A DNA stretch of 64,000 nucleotides, taken from Humulus lupulus (taxonomy: Eukaryota > Streptophyta > Magnoliopsida > Rosales > Cannabaceae). The number at the start of each line of letters is the position of its first letter. Positions within the stretch are counted from its first letter, which is position 1. The stretch covers positions 101,271,868 through 101,335,867 of the forward strand of contig NC_084797.1 of NCBI RefSeq assembly GCF_963169125.1. Direction: 5' to 3'. Shown one piece after another: positions 11,292 through 21,311 of the stretch. The notes below the pieces were generated by a model that was given only the letters and a program-made list of their open reading frames with translations, was not told where the DNA came from and did no database searches. Position numbers and translations under genes: made by a program.

Positions 11292-11986
11292 ACTTTTTCA
11301 TTTATTTTTTCTTTCCTTTTGATCACACGACCCACGGGTCGTGATGTAAAGACAATATTTTTGTTTTAAACTTTGCTGCACGGGCAGTATATCTTTTTTC
11401 TTTTACTTGAACAATTACATCAAAGCAATGATGCTTGCGGTGTAAAAGATTGCATGATGCTATAATATTTTTATTTATTATAACACTTGTCCGTATGACC
11501 GAACTTAGCATAGTACTTTGGCATGATTTAACAAAATATAAATTTTGAAACATACTCTAAGTACCCTAGCATGCTTTCACTCATTTTGTTCATGTGTTTA
11601 CAAACCTCATAGTACGCTTTGCTATCGATGTGCCTTATATGCCCCCCAAGTGATCGAGGAGCTTTAGGTCCTTGGTCACTTGCCTTGACCATGACCTGTT
11701 CGAACATTCCTGTTCGTGTACAAAAATGATACTTGTAATAAAGTAAAACAACACATGTAATGAACAAATACTTGTAAATGTAAATTCACAAAGGTTGGCA
11801 AGAATGACTGGCTGCGCACAGTCCCTTATAATCTCGTATTAAAATTGGACTAAACATGTCTTTACGAGTGATTCTGAAATAGAATCTTACATATAGGAGC
11901 GATTAGCCATACAGCGTGGCTAACCCTCTTTGCTAAACTTGTAAAAAGAAAAAATTAATACAAGCCAGTCCTTTATAAAGGACTGT
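11292..11986. other. Spacer between aORF-B and integrase, with second C6 motif and hairpin
   Basis: No gene is visible. The stretch is AT-rich and would hold the 3' UTR of the antisense transcript and the 3' untranslated part after pol. The notable element is the C6 motif plus hairpin at 11641-11682, which has an equivalent in element J. Confidence 0.7.
11641..11682 (+). ncRNA. Conserved C6-hairpin element in element B
   Basis: GCCCCCCAAGTG at 11641-11652 resembles the complement of the terminal polypurine tract. Arms 11647-11659 (CAAGTGATCGAGG) and 11670-11682 (CCTTGGTCACTTG) pair over 13 positions with two G-U pairs in plus-strand RNA, around a 10-nt loop. In minus-strand RNA the two G-U positions become mismatches. 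Element J has the same arm length and loop length at 62676-62711. It may be a cis structure in the antisense transcript rather than a separate RNA gene. Confidence 0.5.
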
Positions 11987-13744
11987 TTACTGATAATACT
12001 TGCGCAGGTGTTCTCCATTCCAATAACGTGGAATGAGATCTCCATTTAAGCATGCAAGTTTGTAGGTTCTTGGATGAAGGACTTCTTCAATCTGGTAAGG
12101 TCCTTCCCAATTAGGTCCGAGCACTCCAGCAGTAGGGTCGCGGGTATTTAAGAAAACTCGTCGTAGCACCAAGTCTCTGACGTTGAATTTTCTTTCTTTA
12201 ACTTTGGAGTTATAGTACCGGGCGACTTTTTGTTGGTATGCAGCAACTCGGTGTTGGGCCTTCTCCCGTATCTCGTCAATCGAGTCTAGGGATTCCATCA
12301 TTAGTTGGCTGTTCTGATTCTGGTCGTACGTTAGACGTCGATGTGAGGGGGGATCTAACTCGACAGGCAACATTGCTTCATATCCATAGGCTAAGGAAAA
12401 TGGGGTTTGTCCTGTCGCAGTTCGGTGAGACGTTCTATACGACCAGAGGACTTCAGGCAATTGCTCTGGCCACACTCCCTTAGCTTCTTCGAGCCTTTTC
12501 TTCAAGGTGTCCTTAAGAGTTTTATTCACGGCTTCGGCTTGCCCATTCGCCTGAGGGTGTGCAACTGAAGAAAAGCTTTTAATGACTCCATGTCTTTCAC
12601 AGAAATCGGTGAATAAATCTCTGTCAAATTGGGTCCCGTTGTCTGAAACTATCTTTCTGGGCAGACCATATCGACAGACGATGTTCTTGATAACGAAGTC
12701 AAGGACTTTCTTGGTCGTGATGGTATCGAGCGGTTCAGCTTCGGCCCATTTGATGAAGTAATTGACCGCCACGACTGCGTACTTTACTCCGCCTTTCCCT
12801 GTAGGCAGGGATCCAATCAAATCTATCCCCCATACTGCAAAAGGCCACGGACTTTGCATCTGCTTCAATTCGTTTGGAGCCGCTCGTGGAATTTTGGAGA
12901 ACCTTTGACATTTATCGCACCTTCGTACAAACTCCATCGAATCCTCGTTCATAGTTGGCCAGAAGTAGCCTTGCCTTAGAGTCTTCTTTGCCAAACTCTG
13001 CCCCCCAGCATGATCCCCACAGAAGCCTTCATGCACCTCTCTCATGAGTTCCTTAGCTTTTTCTGGTGTAACGCATCTGAGTAATGGCAAGGAATATCCT
13101 CTTCGGTACATAACACTGTTGACCAATATGTATCTAGCAGCTCGCCTTTGTAGAGTTCTGGCTTTGTTCCTATCTGTTGGCAGCGTACCATTCATCAGAT
13201 ACTCCAAGAAAGGCGCCATCCATGTATCCTCCATCCAAATTTCCATACTAGATTCCGTGGCTTGTATGCTCGGCTTACTCAGTCTTTCTACTAGCACGAT
13301 GTTCAAGGTGTCATCATCCTTTGCGCTCGCGAGTTTGGCTAAGGCATCTGCGTTTGAATCCTGATCTCGCGGGATTTGCTGGAGGGTGTACTTCGTGAAT
13401 TGGGCTAGCAAGTCTTTTGTCTTATTTAAGTAGGCCACCATTTTCAAGCCTCGCACTTGGTATTCTCCCAGGACCTGATTCACCACCAGCTGTGAATCAC
13501 TGTAGATATCAAGCGTCTTTATGTTCATATCCTTTGCCATTCTCAATCCAGCGAGGAGTGCCTCGTATTCCGCTTCATTATTTGATGTGGTGAAGTCGAA
13601 CCTGATGGCGCAGTGAAATCGATGCCCTTCCGGCATTATCAATATCACTCCCGCTCCAGCGTGGGATTCGTTGGATGAGCCATCCGTGAATAGCTTCCAC
13701 GAAGGAGCTTTGTCTTGAAGCTCGGGCGCTTCAGGCTGTTCGCA
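11987..13744 (-). CDS. Element B integrase with upstream additional RNase H (open from 13744)
   Basis: This frame stays open from just after the stop at 13745-13747 down to TAA at 11987. It first encodes the Tat-specific additional RNase H: FTDGSSNESHAGAG, NNEAEYEALLAG, YSDSQLVVNQV and IPRDQDSNADALAKLA, which supply the D-E-D-D residues. Integrase follows. Its HHCC zinc finger is HEGFCGDHAGG to CDKC, and its catalytic residues are D in WGIDLIG, D in VSDNGTQFD and E in ANGQAEAVNK. The C-terminal part has GPNWEGPYQIEEVL and ends NGEHLRKYYQ. The protein would insert element cDNA in the nucleus. This segment is itself unbroken, but it can only be made as part of a pol polyprotein that is interrupted upstream. 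Confidence 0.93.
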   Translation of the reverse strand, partial: CEQPEAPELQDKAPSWKLFTDGSSNESHAGAGVILIMPEGHRFHCAIRFDFTTSNNEAEYEALLAGLRMAKDMNIKTLDIYSDSQLVVNQVLGEYQVRGLKMVAYLNKTKDLLAQFTKYTLQQIPRDQDSNADALAKLASAKDDDTLNIVLVERLSKPSIQATESSMEIWMEDTWMAPFLEYLMNGTLPTDRNKARTLQRRAARYILVNSVMYRRGYSLPLLRCVTPEKAKELMREVHEGFCGDHAGGQSLAKKTLRQGYFWPTMNEDSMEFVRRCDKCQRFSKIPRAAPNELKQMQSPWPFAVWGIDLIGSLPTGKGGVKYAVVAVNYFIKWAEAEPLDTITTKKVLDFVIKNIVCRYGLPRKIVSDNGTQFDRDLFTDFCERHGVIKSFSSVAHPQANGQAEAVNKTLKDTLKKRLEEAKGVWPEQLPEVLWSYRTSHRTATGQTPFSLAYGYEAMLPVELDPPSHRRLTYDQNQNSQLMMESLDSIDEIREKAQHRVAAYQQKVARYYNSKVKERKFNVRDLVLRRVFLNTRDPTAGVLGPNWEGPYQIEEVLHPRTYKLACLNGDLIPRYWNGEHLRKYYQ

Positions 13745-14449
13745 CTACTCGCTGTCTGGGAGTTCGGTGAATTCTGCAATAAGGTCGGCCAAGACTTGTC
13801 CTTTGACTGCTGCTCGCGGTGAATAGGTTATATCGAACTGTCCCAGTTCGACTGCCCACTTTAATAATCGTCCAGCCGCTTCCGATTTTTGGAGGACTTG
13901 CCGAAGGGGTTGGTCAGTTAGGACTGTAATAGGATGGGCCTGAAAGTAGGGGCGTAACTTGCTAGAGGCCAGGATCAAGCAATATGCTAACCTCTCAATT
14001 GGTGGATATCTTATTTCTGCGCCAATCAGTCTCTTGCTGACATAGTAGACTGCTTTTTGTACGCCTTCCTCCTCTCGCACTAACACCGCGCTGGCAGCAG
14101 CTTCAGTAATCGCCAGATAAATAAACAAAGTTTCTCCTTCAATTGGCTTTGATAAGATAGGAGGCTGTGCCATATGGGCTTTTAAGGCCTGGAATGCCTG
14201 CTCGCAGACTCCTGTCCATTCAAACTTCTTATTTCCCCTAAGTAGATTGAAAAAAGGGACACACTTGTCTGTGGATTTTGAAATGAATCTACTTAGGGCT
14301 GCGATTCTTCCTGTTAAACTTTGTACATCTTTGATCTTTTCTGGCGACTTCATGTCGATCAGGGCTTTTATCTTGTCGGGGTTGGCTTCGATTCCTCTTG
14401 AATTTACAATAAACCCTAAAAACTTCCCTGACCAACTCCAAAGGAACAT
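13745..14449 (-). pseudogene. Element B RNase H domain of pol (segment between frameshift and stop)
   Basis: The frame encodes the classical RNase H and connection region that follows RT: FLGFIVNSRGIEANPDKI, PFFNLLRG, EAAASAVLVREEEGVQKAVYYVSK, LRPYFQAHPITVLTD and GRLLKWAVELGQFDI. Upstream, coding similarity crosses from the RT frame into this one by a frameshift at about 14430. Downstream the frame ends at TAG 13745-13747 and then continues in register into the additional RNase H and integrase. It would remove the RNA strand during reverse transcription. Confidence 0.88.
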
Positions 14450-15294
14450 TTGAGGGGATTTAACTTCATTTGGTACTTGTTTAGCACACTAAAGCACTCT
14501 TGTAAATCCCTCACATACCCTTCTGCCTTCTTAGACTTTATCAGCATGTCATCCACATATACCTCCATGTTTACACCAATTTGTTCCTTGAACATGTGGT
14601 TGACTAGCCGTTGGTAAGTCGCACCTGCGTTTTTCAGTCCGAAGGGCATTACTTTGTAACAATATAAGCCTGTATCGGTCCGAAAGCTGGTGTGATCCTC
14701 GTCTGGGGGATGCATGCTAATCTGGTTGTAGCTTGAATATGCATCCATGAATGAGAGGATCTCGTGTCCTGCAGTTGCATCGACCAGCTGGTCGATCCTT
14801 GGGAGTGGGAAGCAGTCTTTTGGGCAGGCTTTATTGAGGTCTGTAAAATCCACGCAGGTTCGCCATTTGCCGTTAGGCTTGGGAACCAGCACCGGATTGG
14901 AGACCCACGATGGATAAAATGCCACCCTGATGAACCCATTATCCTTTAGTCTTTCGACTTCTTCTTTTAAGGCCCTTGATCTATCTTTATCGAGCAACCT
15001 TCTTTTTTGTTGCACGGGTGGAAAGGTCTTGTCTATATTCAGGACATGGCTGATTACTGCAGGATCTATCCCAGCCATGTCTTTATGGGACTAGGCGAAA
15101 ACCTCCTGGTTCTTTTGCAAAAATTCCACCAGTACGTTCTTCGTGGTAAGCTCTAAGTTTCTCCCAACCTTTACAACTTTGGTTGGGTCTTTTTCGTCGA
15201 GTTGGACCTCCTCCAGGTCCTCGACGGGTCCAACATTTTCTTCGAAATCCCCAAAGTGAGGATCCAAATATCCATCCTCACTTTGGGAAACACC
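14416..15294 (-). pseudogene. Element B reverse transcriptase domain (Tat lineage)
   Basis: The open part from 15078 encodes RT with FIRVAFYPSWVSNPVLVPK, WRTCVDFTDLNKACPKD, MPFGLKNAGATYQRL and the catalytic MEVYVDDMLIKS (YVDD). It shares the gag-protease frame; the linker 15294-15079 is coding-like but is cut by a TAG at about 15090 where Tat proteins usually have Trp. At about 14430 the sequence shifts frame into RNase H. The domain copies element RNA into DNA. Confidence 0.92.
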
Positions 15295-15837
15295 CTATTT
15301 GGTGACTTCATCACCAGATTGGGCTTGTGCATCTATTGCTATCTGCAACCTATCCGAGGTAGTGCTCTTCGGCGTTCCACTCTTCGCCTTTGTGATCGAG
15401 GCGTTGTAGCACTCCCTGGCTTCCCTTTGGTTTCCCAAAACGCGTCCTACCCCCGCGTCTGTTGGGAACTTCATGGCTAGGTGCCACATAGAGATGACGG
15501 CCCGTAGATCAACCAGTATGGGCCTTCCAATAACGGAGTTGTACGCCGAAGGACAATCGACCACTACAAAAGTGGCGAGTAATGTCCTTGTTGCAGGCGC
15601 TGTACCCGTCATTACTGGGAGTTTGATCAATCTGGCTGGGGCGAGTTCTTCTCCAGAGAAGCCGTATATCGTTTGATTGTAGGGCTCCAAGTCCTTAATG
15701 GATAATTTCATGCGTTCCAGTGCTGATTTATACAGGATATTCACTGAACTTCCTGTATCGACCAGTACCCTCTTTACCATCATATTGGCCATCTGGATGT
15801 CCACGACCAGCGGATCGGAATGTGGGAACCTGACGTG
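15295..15837 (-). pseudogene. Element B aspartic protease domain
   Basis: This segment is in the same frame as gag and follows the stop at 15838. It contains the retroviral-type active site VLVDTGSSVNILY and the later block YNSVIGRPIL, as in Tat proteases. It would cleave the gag-pol polyprotein. It ends at TAG 15295-15297, and coding then continues in register toward RT, so this stop is a lesion and not a natural terminus. Confidence 0.9.
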
Positions 15838-17757
15838 TTAGGCGTCGCCATCGGAGAAGGTTATCTCCCCTTCCTCTGACCGAGCCTTTTTTGGTGCACG
15901 GTCCTCCACAGTCATCATCTCGATGTCCTGGTCGTGGCGCAGAGTCCGAGCATATCGTTCTCTGGCCTTTCCGCTATTTCCCGCGAGGTGCGGGCCTCCA
16001 CAGATGGTTAAGACTGTTCCAGCCACGGGGGCCGGCTGTAAGGGTGGCAAGCGTTGGCGCGTGGACGCTTGCTCGTTGCCACCCGGAGCTTCTCGTTGGG
16101 AATTCCCCGAGGCCCGTACGTATCTTCTCAAGTGTCCTTGTCTAATAAGGAACTTGATTTTGTCTTTCAACTGGTTGCATTCATTGGTGTCATGTCCATA
16201 GTCGTTATGATAATGACAGAACTTGGTAGTGTCTCTCTTCGAAATATCCTTCCGAATGGGGCCAGGTTTTTTGTAAGGCACACTAGAGCTTGTGGCCTGA
16301 CAAACCTCCCCCCGAGACTCAACGAGGGCAGTGTAGTTAGTGAACCGGGGTTCATAACGATTACCCTTGGCTCGTTTGTTGTCGGAGGTGGAAGGCTCAT
16401 TATATGGCCGTTTTCCACCATTCTTGCCATTGCCGTTGCCTTTGCCGTTGCCATTAGGTTTAGAACCATTGGCGGCTTTGGCGGGTTCGGCAGCCTTTTT
16501 ACCCTTGTTTGAGGGCTTTCCATCGTCAGCAATGGCTTCTTCGAGCTTGATGAAGCGATCAGCTCGGTCTAAAAATTCTTGGGTAGTTCTCACTCCTTCT
16601 TTTCGGAGACTTTTCCAGAGAGGAGAACAACGTTTAACCCCTGCGGTAATGGCCATCATCTTGCCTTCGTCTCCCACCGTTTTTGCTCCAGCCGCTGCTC
16701 GCATAAAGCACTGGACGTAATCCTTTACCGACTCCCCATCCTGCTGGCGAATTTCAACCAGCTGGTTTGCTTCGGTTGGATGCACACGACCTGCATAGAA
16801 CTTTCCGTAGAACTCCCTTATGAAAATTTCCCAGGAAACTATGCTTGTGGGAGGGAACTTGAAAAACCATTCCTGCGCAGCTTCAGAAAGTGTTGCAGGG
16901 AAGATCCTACACCGAGCGTCTTCGGACACTTTCTGAATGTCCATTTGAATTTAAAACTTGTTGACATGAGAGACTGGGTCTCCATACCCGTCAAAGTTTG
17001 GGAGTGTAGGCATTTTGAACTTGCTTGGTGTTTCGGCATTAGCTATCCTCTGTACGAAAGGAGTGCCCTTCCTCCTATCGTGGTCGATGTAGGATGTTCT
17101 TCCCTCGACCAGCTGTTGCACTGCCTGGTTGAGGGCGTCTATCTGGGCCTGTACAGCGGCAGGAATCGCTGTGGCCCCTGTTCCCGAGGGGACGTTCTCG
17201 CCATGTCGCTCGCGGCGATCATTAAGTACGTCACGCAAATCCTCATCTCTTCTCCGCTGCTCACTACCCCCAAGCAGGTTAAAGACATTATTTTGTCTGG
17301 GCTGCCCCCCAACATCCCATCTATTGGGTTGGTCATCTTGAGGTACCTGGCTCTTGCCTTTACCTCTTTCTTCATTTCTTCGGCCAGCGTTCCCTTTGCC
17401 TGAGTCAGCCTCATTATATCCATGGCCATCCCTGAACCTCGACTGGCTATGGTGGGATCGACTGTTCCCTCGATTTCCATTCCTGGCTGAACCGTCCCTA
17501 GCGTTAGAGGGCGGCCTGCGCTGGTCGTGGTGTCCCCGTCCATCATCGTGCCGTGGGGGACCCCGGACCGCAGAGCCTAACTCTGAGTCCCTTCTGTTAC
17601 CAGTGGGATACTGACCTCTGTTCGGTAGGTTTGGCCCATCATCCCTATGGCGTCTAGGACTGCGAGGCTGATGCTCGGCCCTATTCTGCCTCTGTTGCGG
17701 GGGATTACCCCGAGCATCTTGGGATGGTGGCTGCGCCTCAGGGTCCAGCGGGGCGAT
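15838..17757 (-). pseudogene. Element B gag (5'-truncated, one internal stop)
   Basis: Gag runs in one frame from the junction at about 17757 to TAA 15838-15840, broken by TAA at 16948-16950. The N-terminal part is Arg/Asn/Gly-rich and disordered. The capsid-like part has FKMPTLPNFDGYGDPVSHV, EAAQEWFFKFPP and GESVKDYVQCFMRAA. Near the C-terminus is the Tat-type zinc-binding motif CHYHNDYGHDTNEC. The true start, 5' UTR, primer site and 5' LTR are absent, because the sequence passes into the element C LTR at 17758. Confidence 0.9.
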
Positions 17758-18601
17758 CCCGATGAGCAAGTTAGTGGGAAAGTCGCAACGGAGTCTTAAT
17801 ACCCGGTTCGGGATGAGCCTAGGGGTATTCTAGTAATTTAGTACATTACCAGGAATTAGTGGGTAATGGGAATTTATTGGTAACCGTGTGAGAATATTGG
17901 AAGTAGCGGGAATTATAGGATGCGAATTGTGGATAGCGGGATTTAAGGCAAAGGACAAAATTGCCCTTGTGAGCACTTGTTGAATAGGCTAAGGGCAAGG
18001 GGCAAATTAGTCAATTCCACTTGGGGTTTAGGACTTGGTTAGCTGAATTATGTTGAGAAGGTTTGAGAAATTACAGGGAATTAAAAAGAAAAGACTTCAG
18101 CAGCCCTCTCTTTCTCTCTCACGTTCTCTTTATGCTCCATGGGGGTTTGAGTAGTTTTTGGAAAATTTAAGAGGAAAGCTTGGGAAATCAAGGTGTTAGG
18201 CTTGGGGAAAAATAGAGGCTAGGCTCAAGTGTTCATCACAGCTGAGGTAAGAATTCTGAACTGAAATTGTATGGTTAGTTTTGCTGAATATTTAGAGTAA
18301 GGATGTCTATCCATGCTTGATAATTGAGAGGTTGGGTTTGGTAAGTTTGATGAGCTTTACTGTGATAATTAGTTGAGTTTTATTGGTGAGAATGAGTATA
18401 TATGTTGTGGGAATTGAATTCGAGGTATGGGACGGATTTGGTTAAGTTTTGGCTGGGTTCAGTTGAAGAAAAACCTAGAAAGTTCTAGGTTTGTGGGGGT
18501 GCGCCATGGCTCTTTTATGGTGAGCCGTGGCCTGCAAAGGGAATTTCGAGCCAGCAGGGCTCGGAGGCAGGGGTGGCCCGCGGCGCTTTAGGGGTGCACC
18601 G

Positions 18602-20037
18602 TGTCACGGGCCAGCTATTTGGGTACTCCAACTAGACGGAACGCGCGGCACTTGCAGACTCTTCAAGCTAGCAAGTCAGCCTACAACACACACCTACAGG
18701 CAAACAAACTCAGCGGTTAGCCACATACACATCTCAGACATGCAATGGGAAATAACGAAGTATGAGCAAGCACAAAGCAAGTCATTCCTAGGAACGTCCA
18801 CACAACACAAAGCACACAACAAGGCAAGTGGCACACAATGGCCCAACGAAGATAACAAACAAGTAATGTGACGCCCCACATCACTATGGCTGCTTTCTGG
18901 AATGACGACTGGCCCTACAAACCAAGACAAGTCTTTCCAGCGTGCTTTGTCCTCACTCGCACACTTCCTGGGAAAACTTCCCAGGGGGTCACCCATCCCT
19001 AGATTACTCCAGGCCAAGCACGCTTAACCATGGAGTTCTCAAGTGATGGGCTACCGAAAAGAAGATGCACCTTCCTGATATAGGTAGTACCCATCAATCC
19101 ATTTAAGCCCTCTTCAACTGTGTAGTCCCATACCTACACAGTCTTAGAATCATTACACTTGACCTTCCCCAGGCGGTGTGGGATTGCACAGCTTACCCGG
19201 TCTTTCCCCTTACGGATCACGGGATTCTGACTGTCACAATCACCCCCCCTTACGGGCCCGACGTCCCCGTCGGCCACACTTCCGGCTGGGTCAAGGCTCT
19301 GATACCATTATGTGACGCCCCACATCACTATGGCTGCTTTCTGGAATGACGACTGGCCCTACAAACCAAGACAAGTCTTTCCAGCGTGCTTTGTCCTCAC
19401 TCGCACACTTCCTGGGAAATCTTCCCAGGGGGTCACCCATCCCTAGATTACTCCAGGCCAAGCACGCTTAACCATGGAGTTCTCAAGTGATGGGCTACCG
19501 AAAAGAAGATGCACCTTCCTGATATAGGTAGTACCCATCAATCCATTTAAGCCCTCTTCAACTGTGTAGTCCCATACCTACACAGTCTTAGAATCATTAC
19601 ACTTGACCTTCCCCAGGCGGTGTGGGATTGCACAGCTTACCCGGTCTTTCCCCTTACGGATCACGGGATTCTGACTGTCACAAGTAACACATAAGCAACA
19701 AGGAAGCACACAGGGGCAAGTATGGACAAATGTTGTTTCATTAATATATAGCCTTGATAGGGCAAGGGAGTACACAGCTTTGGCCCCTATCTGCTGATGG
19801 CCATGGTGCTTCCCTAAGTCACCAGGTCACCTCCCCCTAAGGAGCCTTCTAGGGAAATAAAGTCTTCCCTAGGAACAATATGATTTTTGTCTGGGAGACA
19901 TATGCAATATGACAAAACAGCCACTACCCTATCCCATGAGGTTGCTTGGTGCAAGACTTAACTAATGATCAAGCACCAAGGCATGCTCATTTACAAAATG
20001 GCCCCATGTGGGTGTACCAAAGGGGCAGCACGCCACA
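18602..20037 (-). mobile_element. Element H: probable solo LTR inside the 5' LTR of C, itself split by K
   Basis: This block is absent from the 3' LTR of C. It starts TGTCACGGGCC and ends CGCCACA; flanks CACCG (18597-18601) and CGCCG (20038-20042) differ at one base. About 615 bp remain after removing K. Parts resemble the element D LTR: the shared start TGTCACGGGC and a shared stretch around ATATGATTTTTG and GGGAGACATAT. The right limit is less certain than the left. Confidence 0.6.
18867..19682 (-). mobile_element. Element K: minimal TRIM retrotransposon, 816 bp
   Basis: Two 372-bp direct repeats (18867-19238 and 19311-19682), TGTGACGCCC to CTGTCACA, flank only 72 bp. The perfect 5-bp duplication AGTAA (18862-18866 and 19683-19687) surrounds the whole. 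On the minus strand the 72-bp interior starts with a tRNA-Met type primer site TGGTATCAGAGCC (plus 19295-19307) and ends with polypurine tract TAAGGGGGGGTGAT (plus 19239-19252). I see a single LTR difference (AAAACTTCCC against AAATCTTCCC), so the insertion is young. It is fully non-autonomous and depends on proteins from other elements. Confidence 0.95.
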
Positions 20038-20724
20038 CGCCGCGGCGCGCGTTGGATTCCAGGGAGGCTGAGCCTCTGGATTTAGAGGCGGGCCGCGACT
20101 CAGGTGTGAGGAGCCGCGATCCTGAAGGGGAATTTTGGCTTAAATGGGATTTTTAGATTGGGAGCCTAACCATTTGAGCTTGGGATCGATTCTACTTCCT
20201 TGCTAAGTGGAATTCGATGTCCCAGAGGCTAAGATTTGGTATGGAAGCTTTTATCTACCTGTTGTTGATGGAATTTCCTTATTACGCTTGTGACTAGGTT
20301 TACACTAAAGGCTTGAATCGGGGATCATACTCAAAGGGCCATCGTTAGTAACTCGAATACGGACCAAAGGTAAGAAAACTGCACCTGTTATGTGAATGCG
20401 TAATTAGAGCTTAGTCAAGGTGATGAACATGATTATAATTATACTTGTGAATATCAGATTAGGTACATTGTAACGTGCATAATTATGATTATGCTTATGA
20501 CTGCTATGTGAATGTATTATAATGCATTGTGATTGTTGATAAGTATGCTATATGAAACATGTGACTGTCTGTTATGACTGTGAAGCTTAGTTTATAAACT
20601 AGGGTATTTTAGGGTGTTAAGTGGGGATCAACTTATTAGTTGAGAATATAATAGGCTCTAGGAGACTCGCCTTATTAGTTGAGAATCCCAAGGCTTCAGC
20701 TTATAAGTTGGAGGCACGTGGTGG

Positions 20725-20742
20725 CTTGACTTATAAGTCAAG
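20725..20742. repeat. 18-bp perfect palindrome in the 5' LTR of C
   Basis: CTTGACTTATAAGTCAAG is its own reverse complement. It is retained in the 3' LTR at 37274-37291. It lies among repeated CTTATTAGTTGAGAA and CTTATAAGTT motifs. Confidence 0.8.
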
Positions 20743-21311
20743 GGCTTAAAGAACTTAGTTTATAAGCTACGATTGGCATAATGCACGTGGAGTGCAGGCC
20801 ACCATGGCTAGGCTACCCTGGGAGTGCGACATGCACTTGACTGGCTAAGATGCCAATAACTTAAAAGAAAGTGCAACATGCACTTGTGGGACCCTATGGT
20901 CTCCAATTGGGTTTGATGAATGTACTGGCTTCAGTTATTACTGTTTGATGGTTGTTTTATTCAGTGAACTGTTGATTATGTTTTCTTGGTGAGTCTTCTG
21001 GCTCACAGGTGCTTTCTGGTGCAGGTAAAGGTAAGGAGAAGCTCAACCAGCCATGAGTCGGAGGGCATTAGCAGTGGTATGTACATATGCAGTCCGGTCG
21101 ACCACCACGGCCGAGATGCTCAAAGGAACTAGGGTTAAACCCAGCTTTTGCCGCCTAGGTCGACTTATTGTGTAATATGAGTATTGTAATTAGTTTTTAA
21201 ACTTATATTTTTGGGATCCCATGTAAAGAACTTGTTTTTAACTTAATGGAAATGTTTATGAGATGATCAAAAGTTTTAATACCCAAAACTTAGTGGCTTA
21301 ATCACATGTTT

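Larger units (their letters stand above)
7251..17757 (-). mobile_element. Element B: Ty3/gypsy Tat-lineage retrotransposon, 5' end deleted
   Basis: On the minus strand the order is gag, protease, RT, RNase H, additional RNase H, integrase, a spacer, the antisense gene on the plus strand, polypurine tract, 3' LTR. The additional RNase H just before integrase is the hallmark of the Tat lineage. The 3' LTR is complete (7251-7841). The 5' LTR, primer site and first part of gag are missing, because gag is cut at about 17757 where sequence of the element C LTR begins. No target duplication can be assigned. Coding frames carry several stops and one frameshift, so the copy is non-functional. Confidence 0.92.

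Noticed and set aside
19578..19775. 65-codon minus-strand frame spanning the K border
   Set aside because: It crosses the end of TRIM K into flanking LTR sequence, so it cannot be a conserved gene.
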